Shown: positions 25,819-34,365, counted from the stretch's first letter. The stretch is 64,000 bases of DNA from Brevundimonas variabilis (GCF_014199945.1 NZ_JACHOR010000003.1:186001-250000); one strand, 5' to 3'. The notes: generated by a model from the sequence alone, not told the origin. Translations and numbers: made by a program.

Positions 25819-26898
25819 TTGGACAATCATCAAAGCTGGCAGAGGGCCTATACGTTTGCCGTAAGGCGAGAGTGGGCCGAGCGGGGGATGGTAACCCTGC
25901 TGTCTCTCGCGACAATCATTGTCGGCATCGTCGTCTATTCGAACTGGACGAACCGCTATGAGCATGTCTTCCGTCCGATTGCCGGCCTGTCCTACGAACG
26001 CCCCCAGTCTTTGGGAGGCACAGCGATCTCGGACATTTCGGAACCCCTCACCTACCAAATGATCAGTGCGAACGATGCGTACCGCTTCAATGCGTCGGTT
26101 CCAGTCTCCAGTCTTCCGCTGGTCAATGCGCGGCCGTTCATCCTGCCGGCATCACTGCCCGCCGCCGATGCCGTGCGCGCGCTCGACTGCCTGACGGCTG
26201 CGATCTACTATGAGGCTGCGTCTGAAAGTCTGGCGGGGCAGCAGGCGGTCGCACAGGTCATCCTCAACCGTGTCCGTCATAACGCCTTCCCGAACAGCGT
26301 CTGCGGCGTTGTCTTCTCGGGCTCGACACGCAAGACCGGGTGCCAGTTCACCTTCACCTGCGACGGAGCGCTTGCCCGCAAGCCCAGTGCTTCAGGCTGG
26401 GCTCGGGCGCGCGCTGTCGCAAGGGCCGCGCTGACGGGCTACGTCTCGCCATTGGTTGGCCAGGCAACCCACTATCATACCCTGTGGGTTGCACCCTACT
26501 GGAGCCCATCCCTCGACAAGGTGGCCAATATCGGCGCCCACACCTTCTACCGCTGGAAGGGCGTCTCAGGTCGGCCGGAGGCCTTCAATGCGCCCTATGC
26601 CGGAGCCGAGCCGGTCTTTTCTATGACAGCGCGAGTCGAGGACGATGACAGCCTGCCCGTCGAGGACCTCACACTAAGCGAGGCTGTGCCTGAAGTGGCC
26701 GGTGCCCCGATGGTCGAAGCCGATCCCATCGTCGTGCTTGCTCCCCCAGAGCCCAGAGCGGCTCCAGTCATCAGTTCGAATGCCACCAGCGAGGCTCCAG
26801 CCGAAGCGAGCGTGACGCCCGCTGCACCGCCTCCGGCTGCCACCGTTCCCACGATCGAGCCCGAGCGTCGCCGACGCATCGCAGCGCCATCCTGGTGA
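25819..26898 (+). CDS. SleB-type cell-wall hydrolase, membrane anchored
   Basis: Predicted 359-residue protein: a short cytoplasmic N-terminus, one span (VTLLSLATIIVGIVVYSNW, about 25-42), a linker and the Hydrolase_2 (SleB/CwlJ) domain: LTAAIYYEAASESLAGQQAVAQ, then VILNRVRHNAFPNSVCGVVF, CQFTFTCDGAL, and ATHYHTLWVAPYW. Glu in YYEAA is the probable catalytic residue. The C-terminal tail is Pro/Ala-rich. TTG 25819 has AAGGG 8 bases upstream and is preferred; upstream codons overlap the phosphatase in another frame. ATG 25888 would remove the cytoplasmic part. It may open peptidoglycan for the EPS machine. Confidence 0.78.
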   Translation: MDNHQSWQRAYTFAVRREWAERGMVTLLSLATIIVGIVVYSNWTNRYEHVFRPIAGLSYERPQSLGGTAISDISEPLTYQMISANDAYRFNASVPVSSLPLVNARPFILPASLPAADAVRALDCLTAAIYYEAASESLAGQQAVAQVILNRVRHNAFPNSVCGVVFSGSTRKTGCQFTFTCDGALARKPSASGWARARAVARAALTGYVSPLVGQATHYHTLWVAPYWSPSLDKVANIGAHTFYRWKGVSGRPEAFNAPYAGAEPVFSMTARVEDDDSLPVEDLTLSEAVPEVAGAPMVEADPIVVLAPPEPRAAPVISSNATSEAPAEASVTPAAPPPAATVPTIEPERRRRIAAPSW

Positions 26899-26900
26899 TC

Positions 26901-27062
26901 TCAGTGGCGCAAGGCCGCCTGGCTGAGGATCGCGATCGCCGACCAGAGAGAGGTTGAGGACACGACGACGAAAGCCAGCGTGCGCCGGGCCGACCAAGGC
27001 TGGTCGATCGGGGGCTCCGGATAGGTAAGCCGTGAACCCCAGGGCTGATGCCGGTTCGACAT
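26901..27062 (-). CDS. 53-residue tail-anchored membrane protein (WSARRTLAF type)
   Basis: Found only by reading the reverse strand. ATG 27062 has GGAG 7 bases upstream, and the frame ends at TGA 26903-26901. A proline-rich hydrophilic half (TYPEPPIDQP) is followed by WSARRTLAFVVV and one hydrophobic segment with LWSAIAIL. The pattern matches the C-terminal part of the 838-1128 protein (PPPP, WSRRRTLAFVIVV, LWTIII). It lies 2 bases from the convergent SleB-type hydrolase. The recurrence and good ribosome-binding site make it a probable real gene. Confidence 0.65.
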   Translation of the reverse strand: MSNRHQPWGSRLTYPEPPIDQPWSARRTLAFVVVSSTSLWSAIAILSQAALRH

Positions 27063-27339
27063 TGGCGATCTCCGCTTGCTCGAACCCCAAGTCTTAACGG
27101 CGGTTCGTTAAGCGCTCCTAAATGCACAGGAGTAATCGCCTAGATCAGTCGGTCTACAGATCGCTGTGTCCGTTCAGGGCAGCGCAATCCTCACCCTGTT
27201 CGATATTGGTAAAGGACCATGGACGCGCCTTCGGACGCTTGCCGGTAACGATTGCAGACGCTGCGTGCCATCAGCCGGACCGGAAAGCCTTCTTTTTTAC
27301 GACGCCAATGACGTCCGAACACAGGCAGCCGGGCGAAGC

Positions 27340-28134
27340 TCAGGTCAGGCGATACCCGTGAAGGATCATCCGGGTATCCCTGTGCCGCCACGGCCCGGCC
27401 CACTCCACACTCCGTGTCGGCCAGATCTCTGCATAGGGCTTCAGAGCGTGAAAGGGGAACGTGGATGCCAGTTCGGCTGGGCGGAGCGTCCTGATCACGG
27501 CGTCATCGACCAGCCACGAGATCTCCTCGCCGGCCACGTACCGGATTGCAAAACGACGCCGCCCTGAAAAATCCCCGGGGATGAGATGATTGAAGGCATT
27601 GAACCGTGAGCCCGTGTGCACAGCGAGTTGCAGTCCCTTTGTCCCCACGATCTCGAAATCGATCTCGTGTGCGTCTTCGCCGTACAGATAGAGGGGTGCA
27701 ATGATGAGGCCCGGCAATCCCTGCGGCAGGGTCGCATCGACCTCGAACAATCCTGTCTTGCGCAGTTGATCGCTATTGGCCTGAACCGAGCCGGCCGCAC
27801 CCCGTGAAACGTTCAGGGCAAGATTGCCCTCCGAAAGGCTCACATTTTCCGACCGCCAGGGGTAGACGCCGCCGGCTTTGTCCCAGGTGGCCGGAGCCCA
27901 GGGATTGGACCAGACATTCGCCTGCAAAGGTCCGACTATGGGCGGGAGTGGGCCGAGGCGCGCGCGAAGCTGTCTTGGCTGACATTCAGCCTGTGCACAG
28001 GCCGAGCTCCCCACCGTGGCAGCCAAGCCCATGATGACGCTGCGACGCAGCAGGGATGTGCCAGGCGCTCGGGCAGTTGCGCCTTGTTGCGGACGGTTGG
28101 CAGCCTTGGGATCAGGATCGACATCTCCCACCAA
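27340..28134 (-). CDS. exoK: Secreted glycoside hydrolase family 16 (ExoK-like glycanase)
   Basis: Predicted 264-residue beta-glycanase that may trim the EPS, as ExoK does for succinoglycan. A hydrophobic segment (SVIMGLAATVGSSACAQA) follows a 30-residue N-terminal region with RR, suggesting a signal peptide. The GH16 catalytic motif is HEIDFEIVG near residue 155: the first Glu is the nucleophile and the later Glu the acid/base. YPWRSENVSLSEGNLAL and LFEVDATLPQGLPGLIIAPL are the jelly-roll strands. Later ATG or GTG starts are possible. It is transcribed with the genes upstream on the minus strand (TPR-like gene 223 bases away). Confidence 0.85.
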   Translation of the reverse strand: MVGDVDPDPKAANRPQQGATARAPGTSLLRRSVIMGLAATVGSSACAQAECQPRQLRARLGPLPPIVGPLQANVWSNPWAPATWDKAGGVYPWRSENVSLSEGNLALNVSRGAAGSVQANSDQLRKTGLFEVDATLPQGLPGLIIAPLYLYGEDAHEIDFEIVGTKGLQLAVHTGSRFNAFNHLIPGDFSGRRRFAIRYVAGEEISWLVDDAVIRTLRPAELASTFPFHALKPYAEIWPTRSVEWAGPWRHRDTRMILHGYRLT

Positions 28135-28357
28135 CTGAGACCCCTCTTCTGCTGAGCAGACCTGCGTCCAGTTCCGGTGCCATCAGATCAAGCCAACCAA
28201 GCCCAACAACTGCACCGTCTGGGCTCTGAATGCCATCAGCCTCTTCCCACAACACCCCGGATTGATCTTGGTGCCGGAGCGTTAGGTGAAACAGTCAACC
28301 TGGCCGCACAGACTTTCGCCCCATGGTCAATGTTGATGGATCCGTCTGGCCGCAACG

Positions 28358-29026
28358 CTATTGAGGCTCGACAAGCCCATCCCGGCGCAGAGCCTCAAGG
28401 TCGCTTATCCCCGATTGCGTGGCGACGGCATCGACGCCTGCAGCTCCCGCCGGCAGCGGCCCTGTTCGATTCTCGACCGTAACGGCATTGACACCAGCCT
28501 GTTCAGCAGCGCGAGGGCCCGTCGGGCCGCCTGCCAAGGCCGCTGTCTGGCTGGGTGTTGGCGCCAAAGATGTCTGCGACGCCGGCGTCAGGAGCGCCCG
28601 GAGCCTTGTAATGGCAGCGAGCCGGCGGGTGGCCTCTTCAGCAAGGCCAAAGCCTGTTTCCCGCTCTTCGCCATTGCGCGGCGAGGAGTCAGCGCGTGCC
28701 CTCACGAAATCGCCGTCCGCGATCACGGTGCGATACAGCGCATCGGCCTCTTCAAAGCGGCCGGTCTGAGCGTATGTCGCTGCCAGATTGAACCTCTGAA
28801 GGCTGCTCGACCGCTGGACTGCCGCCTTCTGCATCAGATTGGCAGCGGACCAGAAACGACCGCAGGCATAGGCGCTGCGTCCCAGGACGGGCTCTCCATC
28901 AACCCGGTAGGCCGGCGCTGTCAGGGCATAGATGGTGGCGGCAGGGTCATCGCAAGGTCCCGCATGTGCAGGCGTGCTGGCCAGGCCGGCGACAACCAAA
29001 CAGAGACCAACCGAGGCTACGCGCAT
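28358..29026 (-). CDS. Secreted TPR-like protein
   Basis: Predicted 222 residues: signal peptide (VASVGLCLVVAGLASTPAHA), a region with two cysteines (GPCDD and YACGRFW), and one or two tetratricopeptide-like helices (SLQRFNLAATYAQTGRFEEADALYRTVIADG is consistent with a TPR; shown here only as a short landmark: AATYAQTGRFEEA). The tail is low-complexity Ala/Gly/Pro. It would be periplasmic. No enzyme motif is present. Position between the protease and GH16 genes on the same strand suggests an accessory role in EPS export or processing. Confidence 0.65.
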   Translation of the reverse strand: MRVASVGLCLVVAGLASTPAHAGPCDDPAATIYALTAPAYRVDGEPVLGRSAYACGRFWSAANLMQKAAVQRSSSLQRFNLAATYAQTGRFEEADALYRTVIADGDFVRARADSSPRNGEERETGFGLAEEATRRLAAITRLRALLTPASQTSLAPTPSQTAALAGGPTGPRAAEQAGVNAVTVENRTGPLPAGAAGVDAVATQSGISDLEALRRDGLVEPQ

Positions 29027-29139
29027 GCTTATACTCCAGTTTCCATTACGGAATGCCGTTAACAGATTCTGAAGGACGTTTCCCGCTTGCTTCTCGCTCC
29101 GTCAACGAGATTCGCGTGAAAAGGTGCGTTTTGTCTCGA

Positions 29140-29949
29140 CTAGGGCACGACGTTTTCGATCGCGATGGCTGTGGTCGCACTCGGGTAGTGAGCGCTTTGC
29201 ACGCCTCGGCGCAGAACCGGCTGGCGGCCATCCAGAACGCCCAGGGTCTCGCGCACAAACCTCGCATGAGTGACGATGCCGATGTCCATTCGCTCGCGAT
29301 CGACTTCGACCTGCTGGGTCAGGAGCCCGGCAATGAGTCCATGCCGCGCGCGACCGTCTCGGCTGTCGGGCGCGCGCAGAACCGGCCCGCCTGAGTTTCC
29401 CGGAAAGACGGAGAAATCGAGGAGAAACGTCGGAGAGACTGCGGAAGCCCCGATCGGATAGGACGCAAGCCGTCCCATTCGAAGGATCGGAAAACCGGCG
29501 GCGTTAGAAGACAGGCCTCTGGGATACCCCAGTGCCATAAACTCTTCGCCTGGGGCGACCGCGTCTTGCGCAAAACTATCGTCATCGGCCAGGTACGCGA
29601 GGGGGATGGCCTTAGCGGCAAGTTCGGCGGGAACCCGAAGCTCGATGACCGCAACGTCGCGCTCTGGATGAGACGTCCAAAGGGGACGTCCCTCGCTGTT
29701 CCGGATGTTTACATCCGCGGGTGTGTAGGCCCATTCCTGATTGATTTCCGCCCTGAAGCCCACCTCCAGACTAGCGCGCGGCATTTCCTCAAACACATGC
29801 TTTGCCGTAACAAGGACAACGCGGACATGCCCATCCGGCGCCGTATCCGTCACCAGAAAGCCGGTTCCGATCGCTTTCCGGTTTCCTCCGACCTGCTGCT
29901 CGATCATGACTGTCGCCTCAATGACGGCGACTGAGAAGTCAGGCTCCAT
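29140..29949 (-). CDS. Trypsin-like serine protease domain protein
   Basis: Predicted 269-residue chymotrypsin-fold protease. The triad is visible: His in VLVTAKHVFE (about 50), Asp in HPERDVAVIEL (about 100), and Ser in FPGNSGGPVL (about 185). GTGFLVTD is the usual first barrel strand. There is no evident signal peptide in this reading, so it may be cytoplasmic or exported by another route; the family also includes degenerate regulators, but here all three residues are intact. A target is not predictable. The N-terminal Met is 29949, with the next gene (RTX-GH16) ending 237 bases upstream. Confidence 0.82.
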   Translation of the reverse strand: MEPDFSVAVIEATVMIEQQVGGNRKAIGTGFLVTDTAPDGHVRVVLVTAKHVFEEMPRASLEVGFRAEINQEWAYTPADVNIRNSEGRPLWTSHPERDVAVIELRVPAELAAKAIPLAYLADDDSFAQDAVAPGEEFMALGYPRGLSSNAAGFPILRMGRLASYPIGASAVSPTFLLDFSVFPGNSGGPVLRAPDSRDGRARHGLIAGLLTQQVEVDRERMDIGIVTHARFVRETLGVLDGRQPVLRRGVQSAHYPSATTAIAIENVVP

Positions 29950-30186
29950 GGACCACCCCTACACTTTGGCGCGTTACATTACCGAATGGAATTCGGCGCT
30001 CTTTTTGGTATGATTGAAATAGCCGCCGAATATATCCCTGCATCTCAGCCTGTGATTTACAGACTTCAAATGCCAAGAACTGACCAAAAGGAAATTCCAG
30101 CGAGCCTTTTGGGAACAACTGGATTAACCGCTGGAGTTTCGGTTTGGCCAAAGCGCGGACAGCGCTGTCTGAACAAGGACAACCCA

Positions 30187-31926
30187 TCACAGCAGAAAAC
30201 CATCTGCTGAGTGCTCAGTGGGAGCTATCGACAACCAGGCCAGCCCTTCCTGATGAGAGATATCGTGGAACGGGTTGCCAGCGATGCCGCCGAAATCGCC
30301 CAATGATCCAGAACTGCCGGCGTCTCCGTATCCAGCAGTCGATCCGTCATCCACGCTTTCGAAACCTGGTGGGGCAGCGAAATCACTTGATCCGATGAGG
30401 AAGTCATCAGCCCAATCAAGAACTCCGATGACCAAGGGCGCTGGTTTCGGTACCGCCATGTCGATCGTCGACGGACCGCTTTCGATGCCGTCGACGACTG
30501 CTGCATTCCAGCAGATCTGAAGGTCAGACCCCTTGTCTGGGGCAGTTGCGTAGGCCCAGGCGCGTACATAGTCGACCTGCATCAGGCCCGTGCCCGTCGT
30601 CTCATCCGGTGCTCCGCCCCAGGTCCCCCCGACCGCGAGATTCAACAGCATGTAAAAGGGACGGTGCATGCTGTCGGGCGTCGGCACCTGCGCTATCGCG
30701 ACACCGTCAAGGTAGAAGGTGATGTTCTGGGGGCCCCAGTCGACGCCGTAGACATGGAAGTCGGTCGTATCGACCCGGTACTGACCCGTCTGGAGAACGT
30801 GTTGGCCGTTCTCGATCGTGTGCGTGGAATAGTAGAAGGTATCCGGGTCCCGGCCTAGCATCTCGAAGACGTCGATCTCCGGCGGCCAGGAGCCATCTTC
30901 CGGCAGAAGCCAGAAGGCTGGCCAGAACCCCTGCCCTGCAGGCAGCGCCGCCCGGATTTCAAAGTATCCATACTGCTGCGCGAAGCTGGACTCAGTGGTC
31001 AGGAGGCCGGAGGTGTAGGTCTGGCCGCCCAGAAAGGGAGCGGCACTCGTGGTAACCGGGGCAGCCGTTATTGTGAGGACGCCATTTGCGATCGAGAAGG
31101 GATTCAACCCTAAAGCTCGACCCGATGTTCCCGCGAATAGAGGGTCAACATAGATCTGAGCTTCGCCGGCATGGTATCGTGACAGAAGACTTGCACTGTC
31201 GTTGTGGCTGTAGAACGTATCCCAGACACCACCCGAGGGTGACAGACGCAGACTGTCGAATTCTTCGCTGAACGTTTGCGTAAATCGCGACAGGTCGATT
31301 TCAAGCAGGAAATCCTGGGCTTCCAGCGACGTAAGGCTGACGTTCCTGAGGATCAGGATCTCGCCAGCTGTAAGGTTCAGGACGACGTCGCTGCCGGTCT
31401 GGCGTGCGATCGCCAGCACGTCACCAAAACTGTGCAGACCATAGCCAGCAAGCCGGATCTGGTCAGCACCCGCCCCAAAGTCGACGATGACGTCGCTGCC
31501 GTTGCCGCGAGACATGACAAACAGATCAGCGCCATCACCACCGATCAGCACATCATTGCCGCTCCCCCCATCGATCTGCTGACGGCCTCCGGTTCCCGTG
31601 ATGATGTTGTCGAGGTCATTCCCGATCGCGTACCAACCCCAACCCCCGTTCATGAGGAGGTTTTCCACGTGATCGGGCAGTTCGGCCGACGCCCAGACAC
31701 TCATCGTGTCAGTGCCGCCCCCAGCGGTTTCGCGGATGACGGCAGGCCCCGTCAGACCGTAAATGTCGTCACCGTCGCCACCGACCAGAGTATGGCCACG
31801 TCCGCCTGTCAGCGTTTCATGGATCGATGAGCCCGTGAGGACTTGCCCGGGCGTAGTTGCCGTCTGCCAACGCGAAGATGGCGCAGACTCATGCAATACC
31901 CGACCGACAGCATTGACGTAGGGCAT
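30187..31926 (-). CDS. exsH: RTX-repeat glycoside hydrolase family 16 (ExsH-like EPS depolymerase)
   Basis: Predicted 579-residue extracellular glycanase. Residues ~30-200 hold RTX calcium-binding repeats (GGDGDD, GGSGNDVLIGGDGADLF) and residues ~215-460 the GH16 jelly roll, with PEIDVFEMLG at about 350 carrying the catalytic glutamates; FWPAFWLLPEDG and YGVDWGPQNITFYLDG are family strands. There is no N-terminal Sec signal, so type I secretion is expected, as for ExsH of rhizobia. RTX repeats usually lie at the C-terminus, whereas here they precede the enzyme and the last 110 residues are Gly/Asp-rich without clear repeats. No type I secretion genes are in the window. A hairpin covers its ribosome-binding site (31935-31960). 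Confidence 0.87.
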   Translation of the reverse strand: MPYVNAVGRVLHESAPSSRWQTATTPGQVLTGSSIHETLTGGRGHTLVGGDGDDIYGLTGPAVIRETAGGGTDTMSVWASAELPDHVENLLMNGGWGWYAIGNDLDNIITGTGGRQQIDGGSGNDVLIGGDGADLFVMSRGNGSDVIVDFGAGADQIRLAGYGLHSFGDVLAIARQTGSDVVLNLTAGEILILRNVSLTSLEAQDFLLEIDLSRFTQTFSEEFDSLRLSPSGGVWDTFYSHNDSASLLSRYHAGEAQIYVDPLFAGTSGRALGLNPFSIANGVLTITAAPVTTSAAPFLGGQTYTSGLLTTESSFAQQYGYFEIRAALPAGQGFWPAFWLLPEDGSWPPEIDVFEMLGRDPDTFYYSTHTIENGQHVLQTGQYRVDTTDFHVYGVDWGPQNITFYLDGVAIAQVPTPDSMHRPFYMLLNLAVGGTWGGAPDETTGTGLMQVDYVRAWAYATAPDKGSDLQICWNAAVVDGIESGPSTIDMAVPKPAPLVIGVLDWADDFLIGSSDFAAPPGFESVDDGSTAGYGDAGSSGSLGDFGGIAGNPFHDISHQEGLAWLSIAPTEHSADGFLL

Positions 31927-31934
31927 GTTGCACG

Positions 31935-31960
31935 CTCCCGGAAGTTCAACTTCTTCCGGG
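31935..31960 (-). promoter_or_regulatory. Hairpin overlapping the ribosome-binding site of the RTX-GH16 gene
   Basis: On the minus strand, CCCGGAAG (31960-31953) pairs with CTTCCGGG (31944-31937) around an 8-base loop. The bases right after, AG, complete the ribosome-binding site GGGAG (31939-31935), 8 bases before the ATG at 31926. The first three bases of the site are in the stem, so translation could be limited when the hairpin forms. Confidence 0.5.
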
Positions 31961-32222
31961 ACAGTGAACGCTGATCAACCTTAAGGCAGGGACAACGGTC
32001 TTGGTAACTCAAATCTTAACAGCAGCGTTGACACTCTGTGCCAAGTCCCCGCCGAGCAACGCCTTCCCTCCTGAAACAGGTGCAGGCTTCAGATTTGTCC
32101 CTCTATCAACGACTCACTGAACACAGTAACGAAGACACGAGCCTGTCAGGCGGAACGATGCCTTCCATTTACGGTTTTGTAGTTGGGCAACAGCGAGGGT
32201 TGTCCGTGAGTAGGAGTTGCCT

Positions 32223-32366
32223 ATGCGCCAACACGCCTGGAAGCCCGCTTATTTCGACGTTCGTCGAACAAATCATCTGGACCGCGTGATGTTTTTCGGC
32301 GGAGCAATGCTTACGTCGTTGTTCTTATGGACGATAATCATAAATGGTGTGGCGCGGGTTTTGTAG
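32223..32366 (+). CDS. 47-residue tail-anchored membrane protein
   Basis: Found by reading the DNA. ATG 32223 has AGGAG 6 bases upstream (32212-32216), an excellent ribosome-binding site, and the frame ends at TAG 32364-32366. A basic hydrophilic half (KPAYFDVRRTNHLDR) is followed by one hydrophobic segment ending SLFLWTIIINGVARVL. The LWTIII string is identical to that in the protein at 838-1128, and the overall layout matches 26901-27062. It is 296 bases from the divergent RTX-GH16 gene. Probably an EPS-associated small membrane protein of unknown function. Confidence 0.65.
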   Translation: MRQHAWKPAYFDVRRTNHLDRVMFFGGAMLTSLFLWTIIINGVARVL

Positions 32367-32414
32367 CGCAACGACCCTCGTGTGGTGACGGTTGAGCAGC
32401 GAGAACCTCATCAA

Positions 32415-32555
32415 CTAGCGAAAAACGCTGACGCTCAGCCAAATGATGCCGCCCCAGAAGCTGATGGTCACGACACCAAGCAGGGCGAGAAGCGCATGTG
32501 TGACCCATCTCGGCTGAAGCTCCGGGTCAGAGGGCTCGTCGTCTGGCAGTCTCAT
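32415..32555 (-). CDS. 46-residue tail-anchored membrane protein
   Basis: Reverse-strand frame from ATG 32555 to TAG 32417-32415, with GGGAG 6 bases upstream. An acidic N-terminus (MRLPDDEPSDPELQPRW) precedes one hydrophobic segment (ALLALLGVVTISFWGGIIWL) and a short tail. It is convergent with the 47-residue gene, 48 bases away. The aromatic-Gly/Ile pattern in the membrane segment (FWGGII) resembles LWTIII of the other small proteins, but sequence identity is low. Function unknown. Confidence 0.55.
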   Translation of the reverse strand: MRLPDDEPSDPELQPRWVTHALLALLGVVTISFWGGIIWLSVSVFR

Positions 32556-33079
32556 CGTCGACTCCCACGTGCAAGGGACCCAATCACAGCGACCGTAGGG
32601 TAGGCATACCGTCCGCCGGATACCTTGATTTAGGTTAGTAGCCGTCAGGAACGAACGGGTGTGCCGAGCCCCATCAATAAGCCTGCTAGGTTACAGATCC
32701 GCGTCGCTTCTTCTTTGACCCCTGCCGCAACGACCATTGATGAGGATTGTGCAATTCCTCCAGCCAATTCACTCGGTGAGCGAGCACCAGCAGGTCTATG
32801 GGCGTTCAATATAGCTTCGGTGTGGATCGTGTGTTCGACGCCATCTGCCAGGAGAGGCGCAACGTATTCAGACATCCCGTTACAAGCTGACCTGTAGCGG
32901 GCAGGCCTCGGATGTGGGCGAGATGGATCGCGAGCGGGTCGAATTTGAGCCGCATGCCGTTTAGCGATTGTTCGCCTCTGCGGTGAGTTCCATTTCGGGC
33001 CCTCGGCTAAAGCTTAAGGTTAACGAACAGGAGGGGCAGACATTCGTTTTCCAGGATCCTGCGATTTGGAAGCGATGGG
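32556..33079. other. Gene-poor stretch between small-protein genes and the 311-residue orphan
   Basis: The only frame with coding appearance is the low-confidence 76-codon one at 32645-32875. The rest has no recognisable promoter, repeat or RNA. AGGAGGGG at 33029-33036 looks like a strong ribosome-binding site but is not followed by an ATG, GTG or TTG at a suitable distance; GGAAG at 33068-33072 serves the ATG at 33080. Confidence 0.5.
32645..32875 (-). CDS. Possible small hypothetical protein
   Basis: A 76-residue frame from ATG 32875 with reasonable amino-acid composition (HTEAILNAHRPAGARSPSEL, then AAGVKEEATRICNLAGLLMG). No good ribosome-binding site is present and a frame of similar length exists on the opposite strand, so this is only a candidate. 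No family recognised. Confidence 0.25.
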   Translation of the reverse strand: MSEYVAPLLADGVEHTIHTEAILNAHRPAGARSPSELAGGIAQSSSMVVAAGVKEEATRICNLAGLLMGLGTPVRS

Positions 33080-34015
33080 ATGTTCCGCCTTTTACCCCGT
33101 CAACGTCGGCTCTTTGAATCGGTCCTGGCCAAGCTGGGCGATCAGGAGGCGGCTTGGGTCGACGCGGTTCACATTTCAGCGGCAGCAGCAGCGATTGAAG
33201 CAGCGGGTCATCGAAACTTCGGAGAGCCTGGCCGACGGGTGTCGGAAATCAGTGGAACCGGCATTTCGGGCGATGTTCAACGGGGCTTGATCGCTAGGTG
33301 GATGCTGGACCTGCCTGTTCGTGTGGCGCGTGAGCAGCTTCCTCAGACTGTGCTCGATCTCTATCCGTTCTGGATCGATCAACTTGCAAACTGGCTATCG
33401 ACGCAGCACGGTGCTTACGACAGCGATTACTGGGCCAAGGATGTCAGGTTCGCACTGGCCTTGAGCGTGCCGGGAAATCGGACACAGACCATTGATCTGA
33501 TCTCGCATTGCAGCCCTGGACAGATCGTTCGCGATGCAGTGTTGCGCGCGAACCTGAGCACTCTGGCGCGTTACGTCATGTGCGGAGGGTGGCATCGGAA
33601 GTGGCTTCAGACCCATACCGAGAGTCGGCACCTCGATGACTTTCACGAAGCGGGCTGGAACCGGCTCTGGGTGACGGCGGCAGACATATGCAACTCCCGA
33701 CAACATCTGGCGGGCATGCTTGGATCAAGCTGGTTTTTCGATCCGCCACTTGAAACGATCAGCCCGAGGCTTGCCTATCTGCGACGCAATCCGGTCGCTG
33801 GAGGCGCCTTTCTGGCCGACCAGGGATCGGGCCCGACGCACACGGAGCGCGCCGCTGCCAAGTCTTCCACGCGCCGGGCGCTTATCGTTTCCGGCGAATA
33901 TGTCCCGCATAGCTGGCTCTTGGCCTGGCCCCGGAAAGCACTGCTGGTGTGGGCTGAGCAGAACCGCGACATCATCGGACTGCAATCGGGCGATGTGGTT
34001 GCGAAGGCTGCGTAG
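33080..34015 (+). CDS. Orphan 311-residue protein of unknown function
   Basis: Predicted soluble, mixed alpha/beta protein with GGAAG 7 bases before ATG 33080. It has several conserved-looking stretches: FWIDQLANWLSTQHGAYD, a Cys/His/Trp-rich centre (VMCGGWHRKWLQTH, then HLDDFHEAGWNRLW), and near the end YLRRNPVAGGAFLADQ, then SSTRRALIVSGEYVPHSWL and LAWPRKALLVWAEQN. No membrane segment or signal peptide. It is flanked by small membrane-protein genes and efflux genes, with no operon partner. I do not recognise the family; the many aromatic and histidine residues would suit a metal or ligand site, but that is speculation. Confidence 0.6.
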   Translation: MFRLLPRQRRLFESVLAKLGDQEAAWVDAVHISAAAAAIEAAGHRNFGEPGRRVSEISGTGISGDVQRGLIARWMLDLPVRVAREQLPQTVLDLYPFWIDQLANWLSTQHGAYDSDYWAKDVRFALALSVPGNRTQTIDLISHCSPGQIVRDAVLRANLSTLARYVMCGGWHRKWLQTHTESRHLDDFHEAGWNRLWVTAADICNSRQHLAGMLGSSWFFDPPLETISPRLAYLRRNPVAGGAFLADQGSGPTHTERAAAKSSTRRALIVSGEYVPHSWLLAWPRKALLVWAEQNRDIIGLQSGDVVAKAA

Positions 34016-34248
34016 GGTGGGCTCATCCGCCTGACCCAAACCAGACTCGACATTCTTGCGGGCGGATTCACTATCTGAGTCTTCAAGACCCCGACAGCGC
34101 ATCAGCAAGCCTTCTTTGATGTCGACCCGCCATCACCCGATGATCGTCCGCATCGCAGCGGCATCCCGCTCAGTGGTCACTCCGATCAAGTCAGGCTTTC
34201 GGCAGGACCAACCACAGTCTTCTGTGAAGTCTTGAGAGTTGGGGTCGG

Positions 34249-34365
34249 TCAGACCGTTTGCGAGTCCAGAACCCCGAGGCCTGCCAGCACGAGAACGCCC
34301 AGCGTCGCGATGATGAAGATGACGCGAAAATGCCTGTGCGCGAAATAGAGGATCTCGCCCATCAT
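34249..34365 (-). CDS. 38-residue single-span membrane peptide
   Basis: Reverse-strand frame from ATG 34365 (or 34362) to TGA 34251-34249. A short basic N-terminus (EILYFAHRHFRVI) precedes a hydrophobic segment (IFIIATLGVLVLAGLGVL). Its ATG overlaps the stop of the 57-residue gene upstream (34362-34535), so translation would be coupled. Small membrane peptide of unknown function. Confidence 0.45.
   Translation of the reverse strand: MMGEILYFAHRHFRVIFIIATLGVLVLAGLGVLDSQTV

Noticed and set aside
27090-27115. TTAACGGCGGTTCGTTAA as a CtrA site
   Set aside because: The spacer between the TTAA half-sites is 10 bases, not 7.
29050-29139. Intergenic stretch checked for tRNA or small RNA
   Set aside because: No cloverleaf, strong hairpin or terminator could be drawn; no tRNA-like element was found anywhere in the window by eye.
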